Origin: Sphingomicrobium marinum
GTDB lineage: Bacteria; Pseudomonadota; Alphaproteobacteria; Sphingomonadales; Sphingomonadaceae
Direction of reading: 5' to 3'
Assembly (NCBI RefSeq): GCF_026157105.1
Contig: NZ_JANPVQ010000001.1
Coordinates: 1,295,501-1,359,500 of the forward strand
DNA: 64,000 nucleotides
The translations under genes were made by a program, and so were the position numbers. Shown in pieces: positions 49,361 through 63,031 of the stretch; the first letter of the stretch is position 1, and the number at the start of each line of letters is the position of its first letter. The notes under the pieces were generated by a model. The model saw only the letters and a program-made list of their open reading frames with translations. It did no database searches and was not told the DNA's origin.

Positions 49361-50044
49361 TCAGACGATCCCGTCGGCCTTGTCGCGCGCAACCGCGCGG
49401 GCTTCGAGCAGGTCGAACAGGCCGCGATGCTGGAGCAGCAGCTGCTCGGTGCCGAAGGTGAGGGCGCGCTGAGCCGCAGGGCCCTGGATGGCAGCGTTGA
49501 TGACCTGTGCGCAATCGGTTTCGCCCGGCAGGACCGAGGCCGGAACCTCGATACCCGCGCGCTGCGCGGCACTATCGAGCACGGCGCGGACCACCGGCCA
49601 ATCACCGACCAGCGCGGTGGCTGCGCCAAGCGAACAGCCTTCGCGCTCGCTACGCGCTAACGTTTCCACCGCGCGGCGCTGCGCCTGCAACACGCTTTCG
49701 GTCTGATGGGCGCCCGGGGTGGAGGGAAGGGGGCCAACAGCACTCGTCAACCGAACCAGGAAGAGACGTTCGCGCTCGAAAGCGTCGGCAGCGCCCATCA
49801 TCCAGTCGCGGACCGGGCCTGCGGGCGTATTGGCCAGCGCGAGTTCGATCATGCCCGGATGACGGCCATAAACCTGGCAAAACAGGTGGACCGCGTCGGC
49901 AAGGTTGCGCGCCGCGCTATGGCTGTGGTCAGTCTGGAGGGCGCGGGCAAATTCATGCTGGCAGCAGCCATCATTGGCGATGCGCGCAAATTGCGCATCG
50001 GCGACAGGATGTGCCTGCCGGTTCATCGCCACGTCTCCACCCAT
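49361..50044 (-). CDS. Hypothetical protein, helical
   Basis: A 227-residue, mostly alpha-helical protein without signal peptide or membrane span. An ATG six codons downstream (50026) has an equally good GGAG. Residues C27-C28 and a His-rich N-terminal part (HEFARALQTDHSHS), ALANTPAGPVRDW and ERLFLVRLTSAVGPLPSTPG stand out. I recognise no catalytic motif or characterised family; its arrangement suggests a conserved lineage-specific protein. It lies 47 bases upstream of the MoxR gene on the same strand, so it may be the first gene of that transcript. Confidence 0.75.
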   Translation of the reverse strand: MGGDVAMNRQAHPVADAQFARIANDGCCQHEFARALQTDHSHSAARNLADAVHLFCQVYGRHPGMIELALANTPAGPVRDWMMGAADAFERERLFLVRLTSAVGPLPSTPGAHQTESVLQAQRRAVETLARSEREGCSLGAATALVGDWPVVRAVLDSAAQRAGIEVPASVLPGETDCAQVINAAIQGPAAQRALTFGTEQLLLQHRGLFDLLEARAVARDKADGIV

Positions 50045-50208
50045 CGCCTCATTCTCCCCAAATCGTCGAGCGTCATATTCCCTGTAGCGATTGATCCTTA
50101 CCCAAGGCTCGTAAAGACGAGGTTTATGCGGCCTTCACCTTTTGGTCAGACGGGTTAATTTGTGGCTCGTTTCGGGACAACCGAGTGCGCCTCGGGGCGC
50201 TCGGGTAC

Positions 50209-50238
50209 AAAAAAGGGGCCGCGGCGAACCGCAGCCCC
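50209..50238 (-). terminator. Intrinsic terminator of the PspC gene, UUCG-capped
   Basis: Read on the minus strand: a 10-bp stem (50229-50238 with 50215-50224, one G-U pair) capped by TTCG, then TTTTTT (50209-50214). It lies 25 bases after the PspC stop. The 50045-50208 interval otherwise shows no gene. Confidence 0.93.
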
Positions 50239-50263
50239 TCTCGTTGCGTCACAGCCTGGCGGG

Positions 50264-50614
50264 TCAGGCGGCCTTGGGGAGGGCCTCTTTCTCGACCCTT
50301 TCGGGTTCGGGAAGTTGGGTGACGCTTGCCGATGCTTCGGCTTTGCGGGCTGGCACCAGCATCCGGGTCACGAACAGGATGGCGCCGAGGCCGAAGTAGA
50401 GCATGACGAGCTCCATCGGGAACCAGAACAGCGGAAGGATGAACGCAAGCCGCAAGAAGAGCGGGTTGATCCCGAGATCTTCGCCGAGACCTTCGCACAC
50501 ACCGAAGATAGTGTCGTTGCGGGTGAAGAGGTTCTCCTGACCGAACATCTTGCTCAAACCATTGCTGACGGCACTGGCAGTGGCGCTGGCGGCTTTATTG
50601 ATCAACTGCAACAT
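50264..50614 (-). CDS. PspC-domain membrane protein
   Basis: The start is the ATG at 50614 (MLQLINKAASATASAV), with GAGAGGA upstream, giving 116 residues; a 24-codon upstream extension has no homology-like features. The PspC core RNDTIFGVCEGLGEDLGINPLFLRLAFIL is followed by a membrane span ending in FVTRMLVPARK and a Glu/Pro-rich tail. PspC proteins sense or relieve inner-membrane stress. A probable general-stress promoter lies about 130 bases upstream and a strong terminator follows, so it is a single-gene unit. Confidence 0.9.
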   Translation of the reverse strand: MLQLINKAASATASAVSNGLSKMFGQENLFTRNDTIFGVCEGLGEDLGINPLFLRLAFILPLFWFPMELVMLYFGLGAILFVTRMLVPARKAEASASVTQLPEPERVEKEALPKAA

Positions 50615-50742
50615 CGTATTTCGTTCCTCTCGGCCTGGGGTGACGCGTTCCCCGTGGATGATGTCCCGATAGAAAGCATCAACCATGCCAATCCAAATTA
50701 ATCCCGGTTTTGTGTGGAAAACACCGTATTACTTTGAAACTG

Positions 50743-50767
50743 AACGACTGCAAAACGGTGTAGTTCC
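50743..50767 (-). promoter_or_regulatory. EcfG (general stress sigma) type promoter upstream of PspC
   Basis: On the minus strand GGAAC (50763-50767), a 16-base spacer, then CGTT (50743-50746). This is an exact match to the GGAAC-N16/17-CGTT consensus of alphaproteobacterial EcfG/SigT promoters. It would give a leader of about 120 bases before the PspC start. No other gene lies in the 50615-50901 interval. Confidence 0.68.
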
Positions 50768-50901
50768 CCACATCCGGTGGTAATTCCCACTAGCTGGGAC
50801 CAGCGAAATGGCGCCATCGCCGCTCGACCAATGGACGCGGGCGTTCGACCCATCGGCGAATGGCGGGATTTGGTCTGCAAGCTGCGGAGCGTTTTCGCGT
50901 C

Positions 50902-51774
50902 TTAAATTGAAGCCTTGGCCAGATAGTCGTTCGCTTCGGCAGGCTGGTCTGGAGACATCGGGATCGGGCCACCGTCGGCAAGGGCGGTCCACTTGTCGTA
51001 CCCAAGCGGTCGCAAAAATTCGATTACATCACCGATGTCATGCCCGAACCGCTGGGCGTTTCTGTCACATTCGAAAATAAGGACGGGCTTGGTTGCGGTG
51101 AGGGTCTGTCGCGCTCCTTCGAAGAATTGCAATTCGGCACCCTCGATATCGATCTTGATGATGTCCGGTGGAGCAAGGCTTGCCTCGGCAACCAAGTCAT
51201 CAAGCCGGCGCGCTGGCACAACTAGTTTGGTGGCATCCGCCTCGCGGGCCACCAGGCTGGCCTGAACCGCGTGGCGCGGGAGGTAGAGATCGACTTCGGC
51301 GTGCTTGTTGCCTAGCGCTACCGCGAAGACATCGACCCGGTCTCCCAGTCCGTTATGCTCGATCGACTGTGCGAGCGCCTGCGCAAGGCGCGGGAGCGGC
51401 TCGAACGCCAGTATGTGTCCCAGATTTTCAAATTCGCGCGCCATGACCAGGCTGATATAGCCGGCATTGGCGCCGACATCGTAGAAGGTGCTGCCGGACG
51501 GAAGGGCGGCGATCTCCTGGCGCAGCGCCGCGAGGATATGCGCTTCCCATGTCCCCGTACGCGCGACGTGCGCGCACATGTCGAGGACACGGCCATCCCA
51601 CAGCAGATCGAGCCCGTTACCGATGTCATTTTGCCAGAGCCGCTCACCCAGCAGGCGGCCAGCCAATCGGGGCAGGGCGCCCTTGGCGCGCGGGATGACA
51701 TTTGACAGCGCCAGCGCGCCTTCGATCAACAGATGTTGCCGTATAATCGGCCGATTGCCGCCTTCGATGCGCAA
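50902..51774 (-). CDS. FkbM-family SAM-dependent methyltransferase
   Basis: A 290-residue protein. The SAM-binding motif I is STFYDVGANAGYISLVM, followed by ILAFEPLPRLAQAL, and the family motif PPDIIKIDIEGAELQFFEGA is clear. FkbM-type enzymes O-methylate sugars, lipids or secondary metabolites. An N-terminal helical region of about 80 residues precedes the core. The gene begins 19 bases after rpoD on the same strand and could be read through from it, which is an odd position for a tailoring enzyme. The acceptor is unknown. Confidence 0.9.
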   Translation of the reverse strand: MRIEGGNRPIIRQHLLIEGALALSNVIPRAKGALPRLAGRLLGERLWQNDIGNGLDLLWDGRVLDMCAHVARTGTWEAHILAALRQEIAALPSGSTFYDVGANAGYISLVMAREFENLGHILAFEPLPRLAQALAQSIEHNGLGDRVDVFAVALGNKHAEVDLYLPRHAVQASLVAREADATKLVVPARRLDDLVAEASLAPPDIIKIDIEGAELQFFEGARQTLTATKPVLIFECDRNAQRFGHDIGDVIEFLRPLGYDKWTALADGGPIPMSPDQPAEANDYLAKASI

Positions 51775-51793
51775 TGCGCCCGCGGGGCAACCC

Positions 51794-53818
<2,025 letters not shown>

Positions 53819-53830
53819 ACCCGCGTTTGC

Positions 53831-55651
53831 CTAGTCACTCTCGGAGAGGGATGCCAGCCTCTCGTTAATTTCGTTTTTCGCCGTCAGCAGTCGCTGCTGT
53901 TCGGCAAAGGCTTCGTCGGACAACTCAGCCTCAAATCTCGTCGTCGCTTCGTTCAAAGCGGTTTCGACCTCCGCGGCTGCGGCGATCGCTCCCAGGGCCG
54001 CGCCTAGATCCTGCCGCGCTTGCATTTCGTCTGCGCCGGCACGGGTAAAGCTAAAGCCCAATAACGATTTGGAGGGTGCCCCCAAACCGTCGGATGCCAA
54101 TATGGTGGCAATGCCGTCGCGATCAAGCGACTCGGAAGAAAAAGCTGCATCGACCAATTTATCGCGCGTGCGCGCGAGGAGCGGGTCGCTGATCGGAAGC
54201 TCCGCCAGCGTCTCGACATCGTCCTTCAACGCCGCCGGGAAAAGCGCGTAACCGCGCAGCAGCGCCGCGACCTGCGGGCCGCCAATTCCGGTGCGGGCGA
54301 TATCGCGCGCGGCCGCCGAAGCGGGCGGGGGAGGGGGTGTCCACTTGCCGCCTCTCTTCTGCCAGCCACCGCGCGCTTGCCCGCGCTGCTGCCCGCGGCC
54401 CAGCAATGCATCGAAGCGCTTCAGCCACTCTTCGCGATACAGTTGCGCCAGGCCCTGGTCCTCGATCGCCTTGGCGTGCTGGAACAGACGCTGCTTGAGA
54501 CCGGCACGTTCTTCGGGCGTATTGAGCGGCGAGGCATCGCGCTCGTGCCGCCACAGCCGTTCCACCAACGGTTCGGCCTTCTCGAGCACCGCTTCGAACG
54601 CGGCCTTTCCGCCGGCCTTCACCACGTCATCGGGATCCTGCCCCTCGGGCAGCGTCACGAACGACAGGCTCCGCTGCGGGCCAAGCAAGGGGAGGGCACG
54701 TTCCGCCGCGCGTATCGCCGCCTTCTGCCCGGCCGCATCGCCATCGAAGCACAGGATCGGCGTCTCGCTCAGACGCCATAGCAATTGCAATTGCGCTTCG
54801 GTGACTGCCGTGCCCAGCGGCGCGACCGCTTCGCCGATGCCCGCCGCATCGAGCGCGATGACGTCCATATAACCTTCGACCACGATGATGCGGTCGGCCT
54901 TTCGCGCCGCCTGCTGCGCGAGATCGAGATTGTAGAGCTGGCGCCCCTTGTCGAAGAGCGGCGTGTCTGGCGAATTCAGATATTTGGGCTCGCCGTCACC
55001 GATGATCCGTCCGCCAAAGGCGACGGTGCGCCCACGCGGATCGCGGATCGGGATCATCAGTCGTCCGCGAAAACGGTCGTAGGGCTCGCGATCCTCGGGC
55101 GCTGTAAGCATGCCGCTTTCGATCAGCTTGGGAACGCCGAATCGATCGAGTGCCTTCTTGAGCTTGCCCTTGGCATCGGGCGCATATCCAATCCCGAACT
55201 TGTCGAGCGTCGCGCGGCTTAGGCCGCGGCCCTGGCAATAATTGCGCGCCGCCCCGCCATCGATCCCGTCAAGCTGCTCGCGGAACCAGTCGGCGGCAGC
55301 TTCGGTGACATCGATCAGGCAGGCGCGGCGTTCGGCGCGTTCCTTCGCTTGCGGATCGGGCGCGGGCACTTCCATGCCGGCTTTCGCCGCCAGTTCCTTT
55401 ACCGCATCCATGAACGCCATGCCGCGCCCGTCGACGAGGTAGCCGATCGCATCGCCGTGCGCCGAGCAACCAAAGCAGTGATAAAAGCCCTTCTCGTCAT
55501 TGACGTAAAAGGACGGTGTCTTTTCGGAATGGAAGGGGCAGCACGCCTTATATTCCTTGCCCGCCTTGATGAGCTTCACATCCTGTCCAACCACCGCAGA
55601 CACGCGGGTGCGCGCCCTCAGTTCATCAAGAAAGGACGGGGGGAGGCTCAC
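53831..55651 (-). CDS. dnaG: DNA primase
   Basis: A 606-residue primase that makes RNA primers for replication. The N-terminal zinc-binding domain shows CCPFHSEKTPSF and GFYHCFGCSAHGDAI. The catalytic core has FRGRLMIPIRDPRGR and the TOPRIM motifs VVEGYMDVIALDAAG and CFDGDAAGQKAA. The C-terminal 140 residues form the helicase-binding domain, preceded by a Gly/Gln/Arg/Pro-rich linker (RGQQRGQARGGWQKRGGK). The start overlaps the yqeY stop by four bases. Confidence 0.97.
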   Translation of the reverse strand: MSLPPSFLDELRARTRVSAVVGQDVKLIKAGKEYKACCPFHSEKTPSFYVNDEKGFYHCFGCSAHGDAIGYLVDGRGMAFMDAVKELAAKAGMEVPAPDPQAKERAERRACLIDVTEAAADWFREQLDGIDGGAARNYCQGRGLSRATLDKFGIGYAPDAKGKLKKALDRFGVPKLIESGMLTAPEDREPYDRFRGRLMIPIRDPRGRTVAFGGRIIGDGEPKYLNSPDTPLFDKGRQLYNLDLAQQAARKADRIIVVEGYMDVIALDAAGIGEAVAPLGTAVTEAQLQLLWRLSETPILCFDGDAAGQKAAIRAAERALPLLGPQRSLSFVTLPEGQDPDDVVKAGGKAAFEAVLEKAEPLVERLWRHERDASPLNTPEERAGLKQRLFQHAKAIEDQGLAQLYREEWLKRFDALLGRGQQRGQARGGWQKRGGKWTPPPPPASAAARDIARTGIGGPQVAALLRGYALFPAALKDDVETLAELPISDPLLARTRDKLVDAAFSSESLDRDGIATILASDGLGAPSKSLLGFSFTRAGADEMQARQDLGAALGAIAAAAEVETALNEATTRFEAELSDEAFAEQQRLLTAKNEINERLASLSESD

Positions 55652-56100
55652 CCCGCCAGCTTGGCCTTGGCAATCGCGCTCGCCTTGGCCGGTTCGATCG
55701 TCGCGCCGTGGCGGGCACGCACTTCGCCCATGACGCGGCCCATGTCCTTCATGCCTTCAGCGCCGACATCAGCGATGATCGTCGCGACGGCTTTCTCGGC
55801 TTCGTCATCGCTCATCTGCTGGGGCAGAAACGTTTCGATCACCGAAATCTCTGCCTCTTCGAGCGCCGCGCGATCCTCGGCGCCGCCCTTGCGGAACATT
55901 TCCGCCGATTCGCGGCGCTGCTTGACCATTTTCTGGAGGACCGCGGTAACGTGCGCATCATCGTCGGCAATCTCGCTGCCGCGAAGCTCGATATCCTTAT
56001 TCTTGAGCTCGGACTGGATGAGACGGATCGTGGCGAGCGTCTCCATCGCCTTGGTCTTCATGGCTTCGATCTGGGCGGCTTTCAGCGTATCGCGAATCAT
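55648..56100 (-). CDS. GatB/YqeY domain protein
   Basis: A 150-residue helical protein (MIRDTLKAAQIEAMKTKAMETL..., then DIELRGSEIADDDAHVTAVLQKMVKQRRESAEMF and ISVIETFLPQQMSDDEAEKAV). It matches the YqeY family, related to the tail of the GatB amidotransferase subunit; its role is thought to relate to tRNA but is not settled. It leads the dnaG-rpoD operon, taking the position that rpsU holds in E. coli. It is divergent from carA. Confidence 0.94.
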   Translation of the reverse strand: MIRDTLKAAQIEAMKTKAMETLATIRLIQSELKNKDIELRGSEIADDDAHVTAVLQKMVKQRRESAEMFRKGGAEDRAALEEAEISVIETFLPQQMSDDEAEKAVATIIADVGAEGMKDMGRVMGEVRARHGATIEPAKASAIAKAKLAG

Positions 56101-56163
56101 CGCTTGTCGGTCTCCATTGGGGGGAGCGATCTACCTAGCCCAGAACTTCGCGCAATCACAGCG

Positions 56164-56193
56164 TTGACCTTTCCCCCAAATCCCCGCTACTCG
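56164..56193 (+). promoter_or_regulatory. Candidate carA promoter
   Basis: TTGACC (56164-56169), an 18-base spacer and TACTCG (56188-56193), 46 bases before carA. The -10 fit is weak. The 56101-56239 interval must hold promoters for both carA and yqeY. Confidence 0.33.
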
Positions 56194-56239
56194 CTGTGGC
56201 TTAGCAACATCGCCAAACTTCTTACGGAGCTTCGACCCC

Positions 56240-57409
56240 ATGGCCGAACCGACGCCCGCGCGCGCACCCCAACCCAATGGCGCTACGGGAGTCATCGTTT
56301 TCCCCGACGGGCGGACGATCTGGGGCAGGGGCTTCGGCGCTACCGGCGAAATGGTGGGGGAGCTGTGCTTCCACACCGCGATGACGGGCTACCAGGAAAT
56401 CATGACCGACCCGTCTTTTGCGCGGCAGGTCATTGCCTTCACTTTCCCGCACATCGGCAATGTCGGCGCCAATGCCGAAGATGTCGAAGCCGGCGAAGCC
56501 CATGGGCTCGGCTGCCTTGTCCGCGAAGCTGTTACCAGCCCGAGCAATTTTCGCAGCGAATTGGATTTTCCCTCGTGGATGGCCGCCAACGGCCGTATCG
56601 GCATTTCGGGCGTCGATACGCGCGCGCTGACCCGCCTCGTGCGCAGGGACGGCCCGCCCACCATCGCCATTGCGCATGATGAGAATGGCGATTTCGATCT
56701 CGACGCGCTCCAGAAAATGGCCGCCGATTGGCCCGGCCTCGAAGGCATGGATCTCGCCAAGGAAGTGTCCTCCAAGCAGCTGTTCGACTGGTCTGACGGC
56801 GGGTGGGAGCTGGGGCAGGGCTACCGGCTTGACCACGCCGATCCAAACGCGCCGCACGTCGTCGCCATCGATTATGGCGCCAAGCGCAACATCTTCCGCA
56901 ACCTGGTGGAAGCTGGCGCGCGCGTGACCGTCGTGCCGGCACAGGCAAGCTTCGAGGACATCATGAAGCACGATCCCGACGGCTTCTTCCTCTCCAACGG
57001 CCCGGGCGATCCCGCCGCGACTGGCGATTATGCGATTCCCGTGATCAAGCAACTGCTCGAGACCGGCAAACCGCTCTTCGGTATCTGCCTCGGCCACCAG
57101 CTGCTCGCGCTCGCCGTGGGCGGCAAAACGTCGAAGATGTTCCAGGGCCACCGCGGCGCCAACCACCCGGTCCAGCGCTGCGAGGATGGTGCGGTCGAGA
57201 TCACCAGCATGAACCACGGCTTCGCGGTGATGCGCGAAGGGCTCCCGAACAACGTGAAGGAAACCCACGTCTCGCTGTTCGACGACACCAATTGCGGCAT
57301 CGAACTCACCGACCGCCCGGCCTTCAGTGTGCAATACCACCCCGAAGCCAGCCCAGGCCCGATGGACAGTTTCTACCTGTTCGAGAAATTCGTGGGGATG
57401 ATGCGGTGA
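56240..57409 (+). CDS. carA: Carbamoyl-phosphate synthase small (glutaminase) subunit
   Basis: A 389-residue glutamine amidotransferase that supplies ammonia to CarB. The N-terminal domain begins after a short Pro/Ala-rich tail (GVIVFPDGRTIWGRGFG, GELCFHTAMTGYQEIMTDPS). The class I amidotransferase part has VVAIDYGAKRNI, the oxyanion LSNGPGDPA, the nucleophile Cys283 in FGICLGHQLLALA, and the His-x-Glu of VQYHPEASPGP. It serves arginine and pyrimidine synthesis. The stop overlaps the GTG of a small lipoprotein gene. Confidence 0.98.
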   Translation: MAEPTPARAPQPNGATGVIVFPDGRTIWGRGFGATGEMVGELCFHTAMTGYQEIMTDPSFARQVIAFTFPHIGNVGANAEDVEAGEAHGLGCLVREAVTSPSNFRSELDFPSWMAANGRIGISGVDTRALTRLVRRDGPPTIAIAHDENGDFDLDALQKMAADWPGLEGMDLAKEVSSKQLFDWSDGGWELGQGYRLDHADPNAPHVVAIDYGAKRNIFRNLVEAGARVTVVPAQASFEDIMKHDPDGFFLSNGPGDPAATGDYAIPVIKQLLETGKPLFGICLGHQLLALAVGGKTSKMFQGHRGANHPVQRCEDGAVEITSMNHGFAVMREGLPNNVKETHVSLFDDTNCGIELTDRPAFSVQYHPEASPGPMDSFYLFEKFVGMMR

Positions 57410-57681
57410 AACAAGCCGCGGTACTGACCTTGATGCTGGGCTTGACCGCCTGTGCCTCCACGCAGCGCCCGGTGTTCAACACGCCCGCGCAATTGAACAG
57501 CGCCGCCACCAATTGCGGCCTCGCGCTGGGCGAACTTGTGCAGGAAGAGGATGCGCGCGAACTGCTCTTCGTCATCCGCGAAGCACCGGGCCCGCAGGAA
57601 CGCCTCTGCATCTACAAGTTCGCCGACGCCAACAACCTCAAGGTCGTCCTCATCGACGACATCGCGATAGAAACGGAATAA
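57406..57681 (+). CDS. Small lipoprotein between carA and carB
   Basis: A 91-residue protein starting at a GTG (57406) that overlaps the carA stop (GTGA), and ending directly before the carB ATG. The N-terminus (M)KQAAVLTLMLGLTAC is a lipoprotein signal peptide with a lipobox LTAC, followed by ASTQRPVF. The mature part is about 75 residues with two further cysteines and no recognised family. Its position inside car is probably fixed by translational coupling and not by shared function. It is likely an outer- or inner-membrane lipoprotein facing the periplasm. Confidence 0.8.
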   Translation: MKQAAVLTLMLGLTACASTQRPVFNTPAQLNSAATNCGLALGELVQEEDARELLFVIREAPGPQERLCIYKFADANNLKVVLIDDIAIETE

Positions 57682-61041
<3,360 letters not shown>

Positions 61042-61115
61042 ATCTCACCACAACCGGGCCGTCAGGCGCTCCACTTCGGGGCGGAGGTCGGGTTTTGACG
61101 AAGGAAAATTGTGCG

Positions 61116-61592
61116 ATGGCAAGCGAAAAGGTGCCGATGCTGGCTGAAGGCCATGCCAAGCTGAATGAAGAGGTCAAGCGCCTCAAGACCGTCGAACGCC
61201 CTGCGGTGATCGATGCGATCGAGGAAGCGCGCGCCCATGGCGATCTCTCCGAGAATGCAGAATATCATGCTGCCAAGGAGCGGCAGGGCCAGATTGAAGC
61301 CACGATTAGCCACATCGAAGACCAGCTTTCGCGCGCCATGGTGATCGACCCGACGACGCTGTCGGGTGACAAGGTCGTCTTCGGCGCGACCGTTCACCTG
61401 GTCGACGAGGACGACAACAAGAAAGTCTATCAGTTGGTCGGCGAAAGCGAAGCCGACGCCAAGAGCGGCCGGATCAACTTCAATTCGCCGCTGGCGCGCG
61501 CCCTGATCGGCCGCAGCGTGGGCGACGAAGTCGAAGTCATGACCCCCGCCGGCGATCGCTACTACGAAATCGAAAAAGTCGAATTCGTCTAA
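61116..61592 (+). CDS. greA: Transcription elongation factor GreA
   Basis: The ATG at 61116 ([19 protein letters not shown]) gives the usual 158 residues; a TTG seven codons upstream is less likely. The N-terminal coiled coil has the catalytic tip [20 protein letters not shown] with acidic residues that stimulate transcript cleavage in backtracked RNA polymerase. The C-terminal FKBP-like domain ends [19 protein letters not shown]. It follows carB at 74 bases, a typical alphaproteobacterial arrangement. Confidence 0.97.
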   Translation: MASEKVPMLAEGHAKLNEEVKRLKTVERPAVIDAIEEARAHGDLSENAEYHAAKERQGQIEATISHIEDQLSRAMVIDPTTLSGDKVVFGATVHLVDEDDNKKVYQLVGESEADAKSGRINFNSPLARALIGRSVGDEVEVMTPAGDRYYEIEKVEFV

Positions 61593-61595
61593 GCG

Positions 61596-62243
61596 ATGGA
61601 AAAGACTGTCACCCGCACCGCGACCTTCGCAATAGGTGCGGTGACGGTTTTGACGTCTATCATGGTGATCGTGCTGGGCTGGTTGCCGCAGGCGGCCGTC
61701 AGCGGCGGTGTGATCCCCGCGCGCTTCGAAGGTTTGGAGCAGCTCGATGCGCTGCTACCCTCGACGACGCTACCGGCTTTCCTGACGCCGCTGAGCGCGA
61801 CGCTCCTGCACGCCGATTTCCTGCACCTCGGGTTCAACATGCTGCTCCTTTTCTGGTGCGGCATCGGCGTTGAACGCGTGCTGGGGAAGGGGCCGGTTGT
61901 CTTTCTCTATGTGCTTGGCGCTTACACGGCGGCCACGGCGCAGGTGCTGGTGCAAAGCGACACTTTTTTGCCGATGATCGGTGCATCGGGCGCGGTCAGC
62001 GCGCTCATCGGTGCGTTTGCCGTGGGCTTCGGGAAACCGCGCGAAATCAGCAAGAAGGATACGCTCAACCGCTTCTTAAACGGTCTGTGGTTGTTCGTCG
62101 TCTGGGTCGGGATCCAGTGGGGCTTTGGTTTCGCGTCGAGCGGCGCAGGGCAGAATATCGCCGTGGCTGCGCATATCGGCGGTTTTGTCGCCGGGCTACT
62201 GGCGTGGCGGCCCTTGCTGATCTGGCGTTACCGACGCGCCTGA
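61596..62243 (+). CDS. Rhomboid-family intramembrane serine protease
   Basis: A 215-residue protein with six membrane spans. The catalytic dyad is visible: Ser131 in GASGAVSALIG and His193 in AAHIGGFVAG. The L1-loop region with HLGFNMLLLFWCGIGVERVLG is conserved, including the His-x-x-x-Asn of the oxyanion side. Rhomboids cleave transmembrane helices of other proteins; the substrate is unknown. It starts three bases after greA and is probably co-transcribed. It converges on the DUF4170 gene with only four bases between stop codons. Confidence 0.93.
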   Translation: MEKTVTRTATFAIGAVTVLTSIMVIVLGWLPQAAVSGGVIPARFEGLEQLDALLPSTTLPAFLTPLSATLLHADFLHLGFNMLLLFWCGIGVERVLGKGPVVFLYVLGAYTAATAQVLVQSDTFLPMIGASGAVSALIGAFAVGFGKPREISKKDTLNRFLNGLWLFVVWVGIQWGFGFASSGAGQNIAVAAHIGGFVAGLLAWRPLLIWRYRRA

Positions 62244-62258
62244 TGGCTTAGCCATCGG
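62240..62258. repeat. Small inverted repeat across two convergent stop codons
   Basis: The arms 62240-62247 and 62251-62258 (GATGGC/GCCATC core, plus a G-U and a C-G pair) around TTA span the ends of the rhomboid and DUF4170 genes. It has no T run; a role in ending transcription is uncertain. Confidence 0.35.
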
Positions 62259-62481
62259 TGGGGTCGGGGTCGACGTCGGGCTCGAGCAGTCGGTGCAGGT
62301 GCACGACTACATATTTCATTTCGGCATCGTCGACCGTGCGCTGCGCCGCGCCGCGCCAGGCTTCTTCAGCAGAAGCATAGCTGTCGAACAGGCCGACGAG
62401 ATCGATTGATTCCAGATCGGTGAATTCAAGGCCGCGCGGGTCTTTCACGCGACCGCCAAAAACGAGGTGGAGCTTGCTCAT
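62248..62481 (-). CDS. DUF4170 protein
   Basis: A 77-residue protein with the full DUF4170 pattern: LHLVFGGRVKDPRGLEFTDLESIDLVGLF, then SYASAEEAWRGAAQRTVDDAEMKYVVVHLHRLLEP. It is a small alpha/beta protein of unknown function, common in Alphaproteobacteria. No Shine-Dalgarno is visible: the ATG comes two bases after an inverted-repeat arm (62483-62492). A seven-codon upstream reading frame (ATG at 62501) ends with a TGA that overlaps the start codon, so the gene may be translated by coupling. Confidence 0.9.
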   Translation of the reverse strand: MSKLHLVFGGRVKDPRGLEFTDLESIDLVGLFDSYASAEEAWRGAAQRTVDDAEMKYVVVHLHRLLEPDVDPDPTDG

Positions 62482-62482
62482 A

Positions 62483-62523
62483 CGCGGCTCGCTAGCAGCA
62501 TTTTAACGCCGATGCGAGCCGCG
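62483..62523 (-). promoter_or_regulatory. Hairpin and mini-ORF leader of the DUF4170 gene
   Basis: Perfect 10-bp arms (62483-62492 and 62514-62523) around 21 bases. Within it an ATG at 62501 opens the mini-ORF MLLASRV, whose TGA overlaps the DUF4170 ATG. It may be a translational control element or a terminator of the upstream operon without a T run. Confidence 0.4.
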
Positions 62524-62533
62524 AAATGCATGC

Positions 62534-63031
62534 CTATTTCTTCGCCGCGCCCTTGGCTGCGCTACCCGCGGTACGCGCCGCTTCGCCGACGCCTTTAACG
62601 ACATTGCGAATGACGTCTTCGGCCGACTTGGCGGTCAGGCCTTTCTCCTCGAGCTTCGAATGGCCGGCCGATTTGGCTGCATCATAGGCGCTGTGGGCAC
62701 GATCATTGAGCTTCGCGCCGGTGCTCTTGAGCGCTTCCCGCTCCTTTTCCGAACGCGGGATCAGGAGGCCGGCCACGAGGCCGACAATCATGCCGCCGGC
62801 AAGAGCAATCAGGGGCTGTTCCTTGATACCGTCACCGGTGCGCACTTTGGCACGGCGCGCCCGTTCACGGCCTTCATCATAAGCTGCAATCGCGGTTTCG
62901 CGCGCGCTTCCGTACGCCTTCTCGGCGCTCTGTTTTGCATTTTCGACGGTCGAACCGGCGCGATCGCGCGCGCTTTTCGCAGTCGCTTTGATTTTTTCAC
63001 TGGCCTCGCGGGCACTGTCCTTGACGGTCAT
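62534..63031 (-). CDS. YtxH/DUF883-like membrane-anchored helical protein
   Basis: A 165-residue protein of low complexity, rich in Ala, Lys, Glu and Arg (KDSAREASEKIKATAKSARDRAGSTVENAKQSAEKAYGSA). It has a single span LIALAGGMIVGLVAGLLIP around residues 75-93 followed by charged EKERE. This resembles YtxH and ElaB/YqjD-type proteins, which tether ribosomes or protect membranes; the repeats suggest a long amphipathic helix. It overlaps the upstream gene by four bases and is the last gene of the operon. Confidence 0.8.
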   Translation of the reverse strand: MTVKDSAREASEKIKATAKSARDRAGSTVENAKQSAEKAYGSARETAIAAYDEGRERARRAKVRTGDGIKEQPLIALAGGMIVGLVAGLLIPRSEKEREALKSTGAKLNDRAHSAYDAAKSAGHSKLEEKGLTAKSAEDVIRNVVKGVGEAARTAGSAAKGAAKK

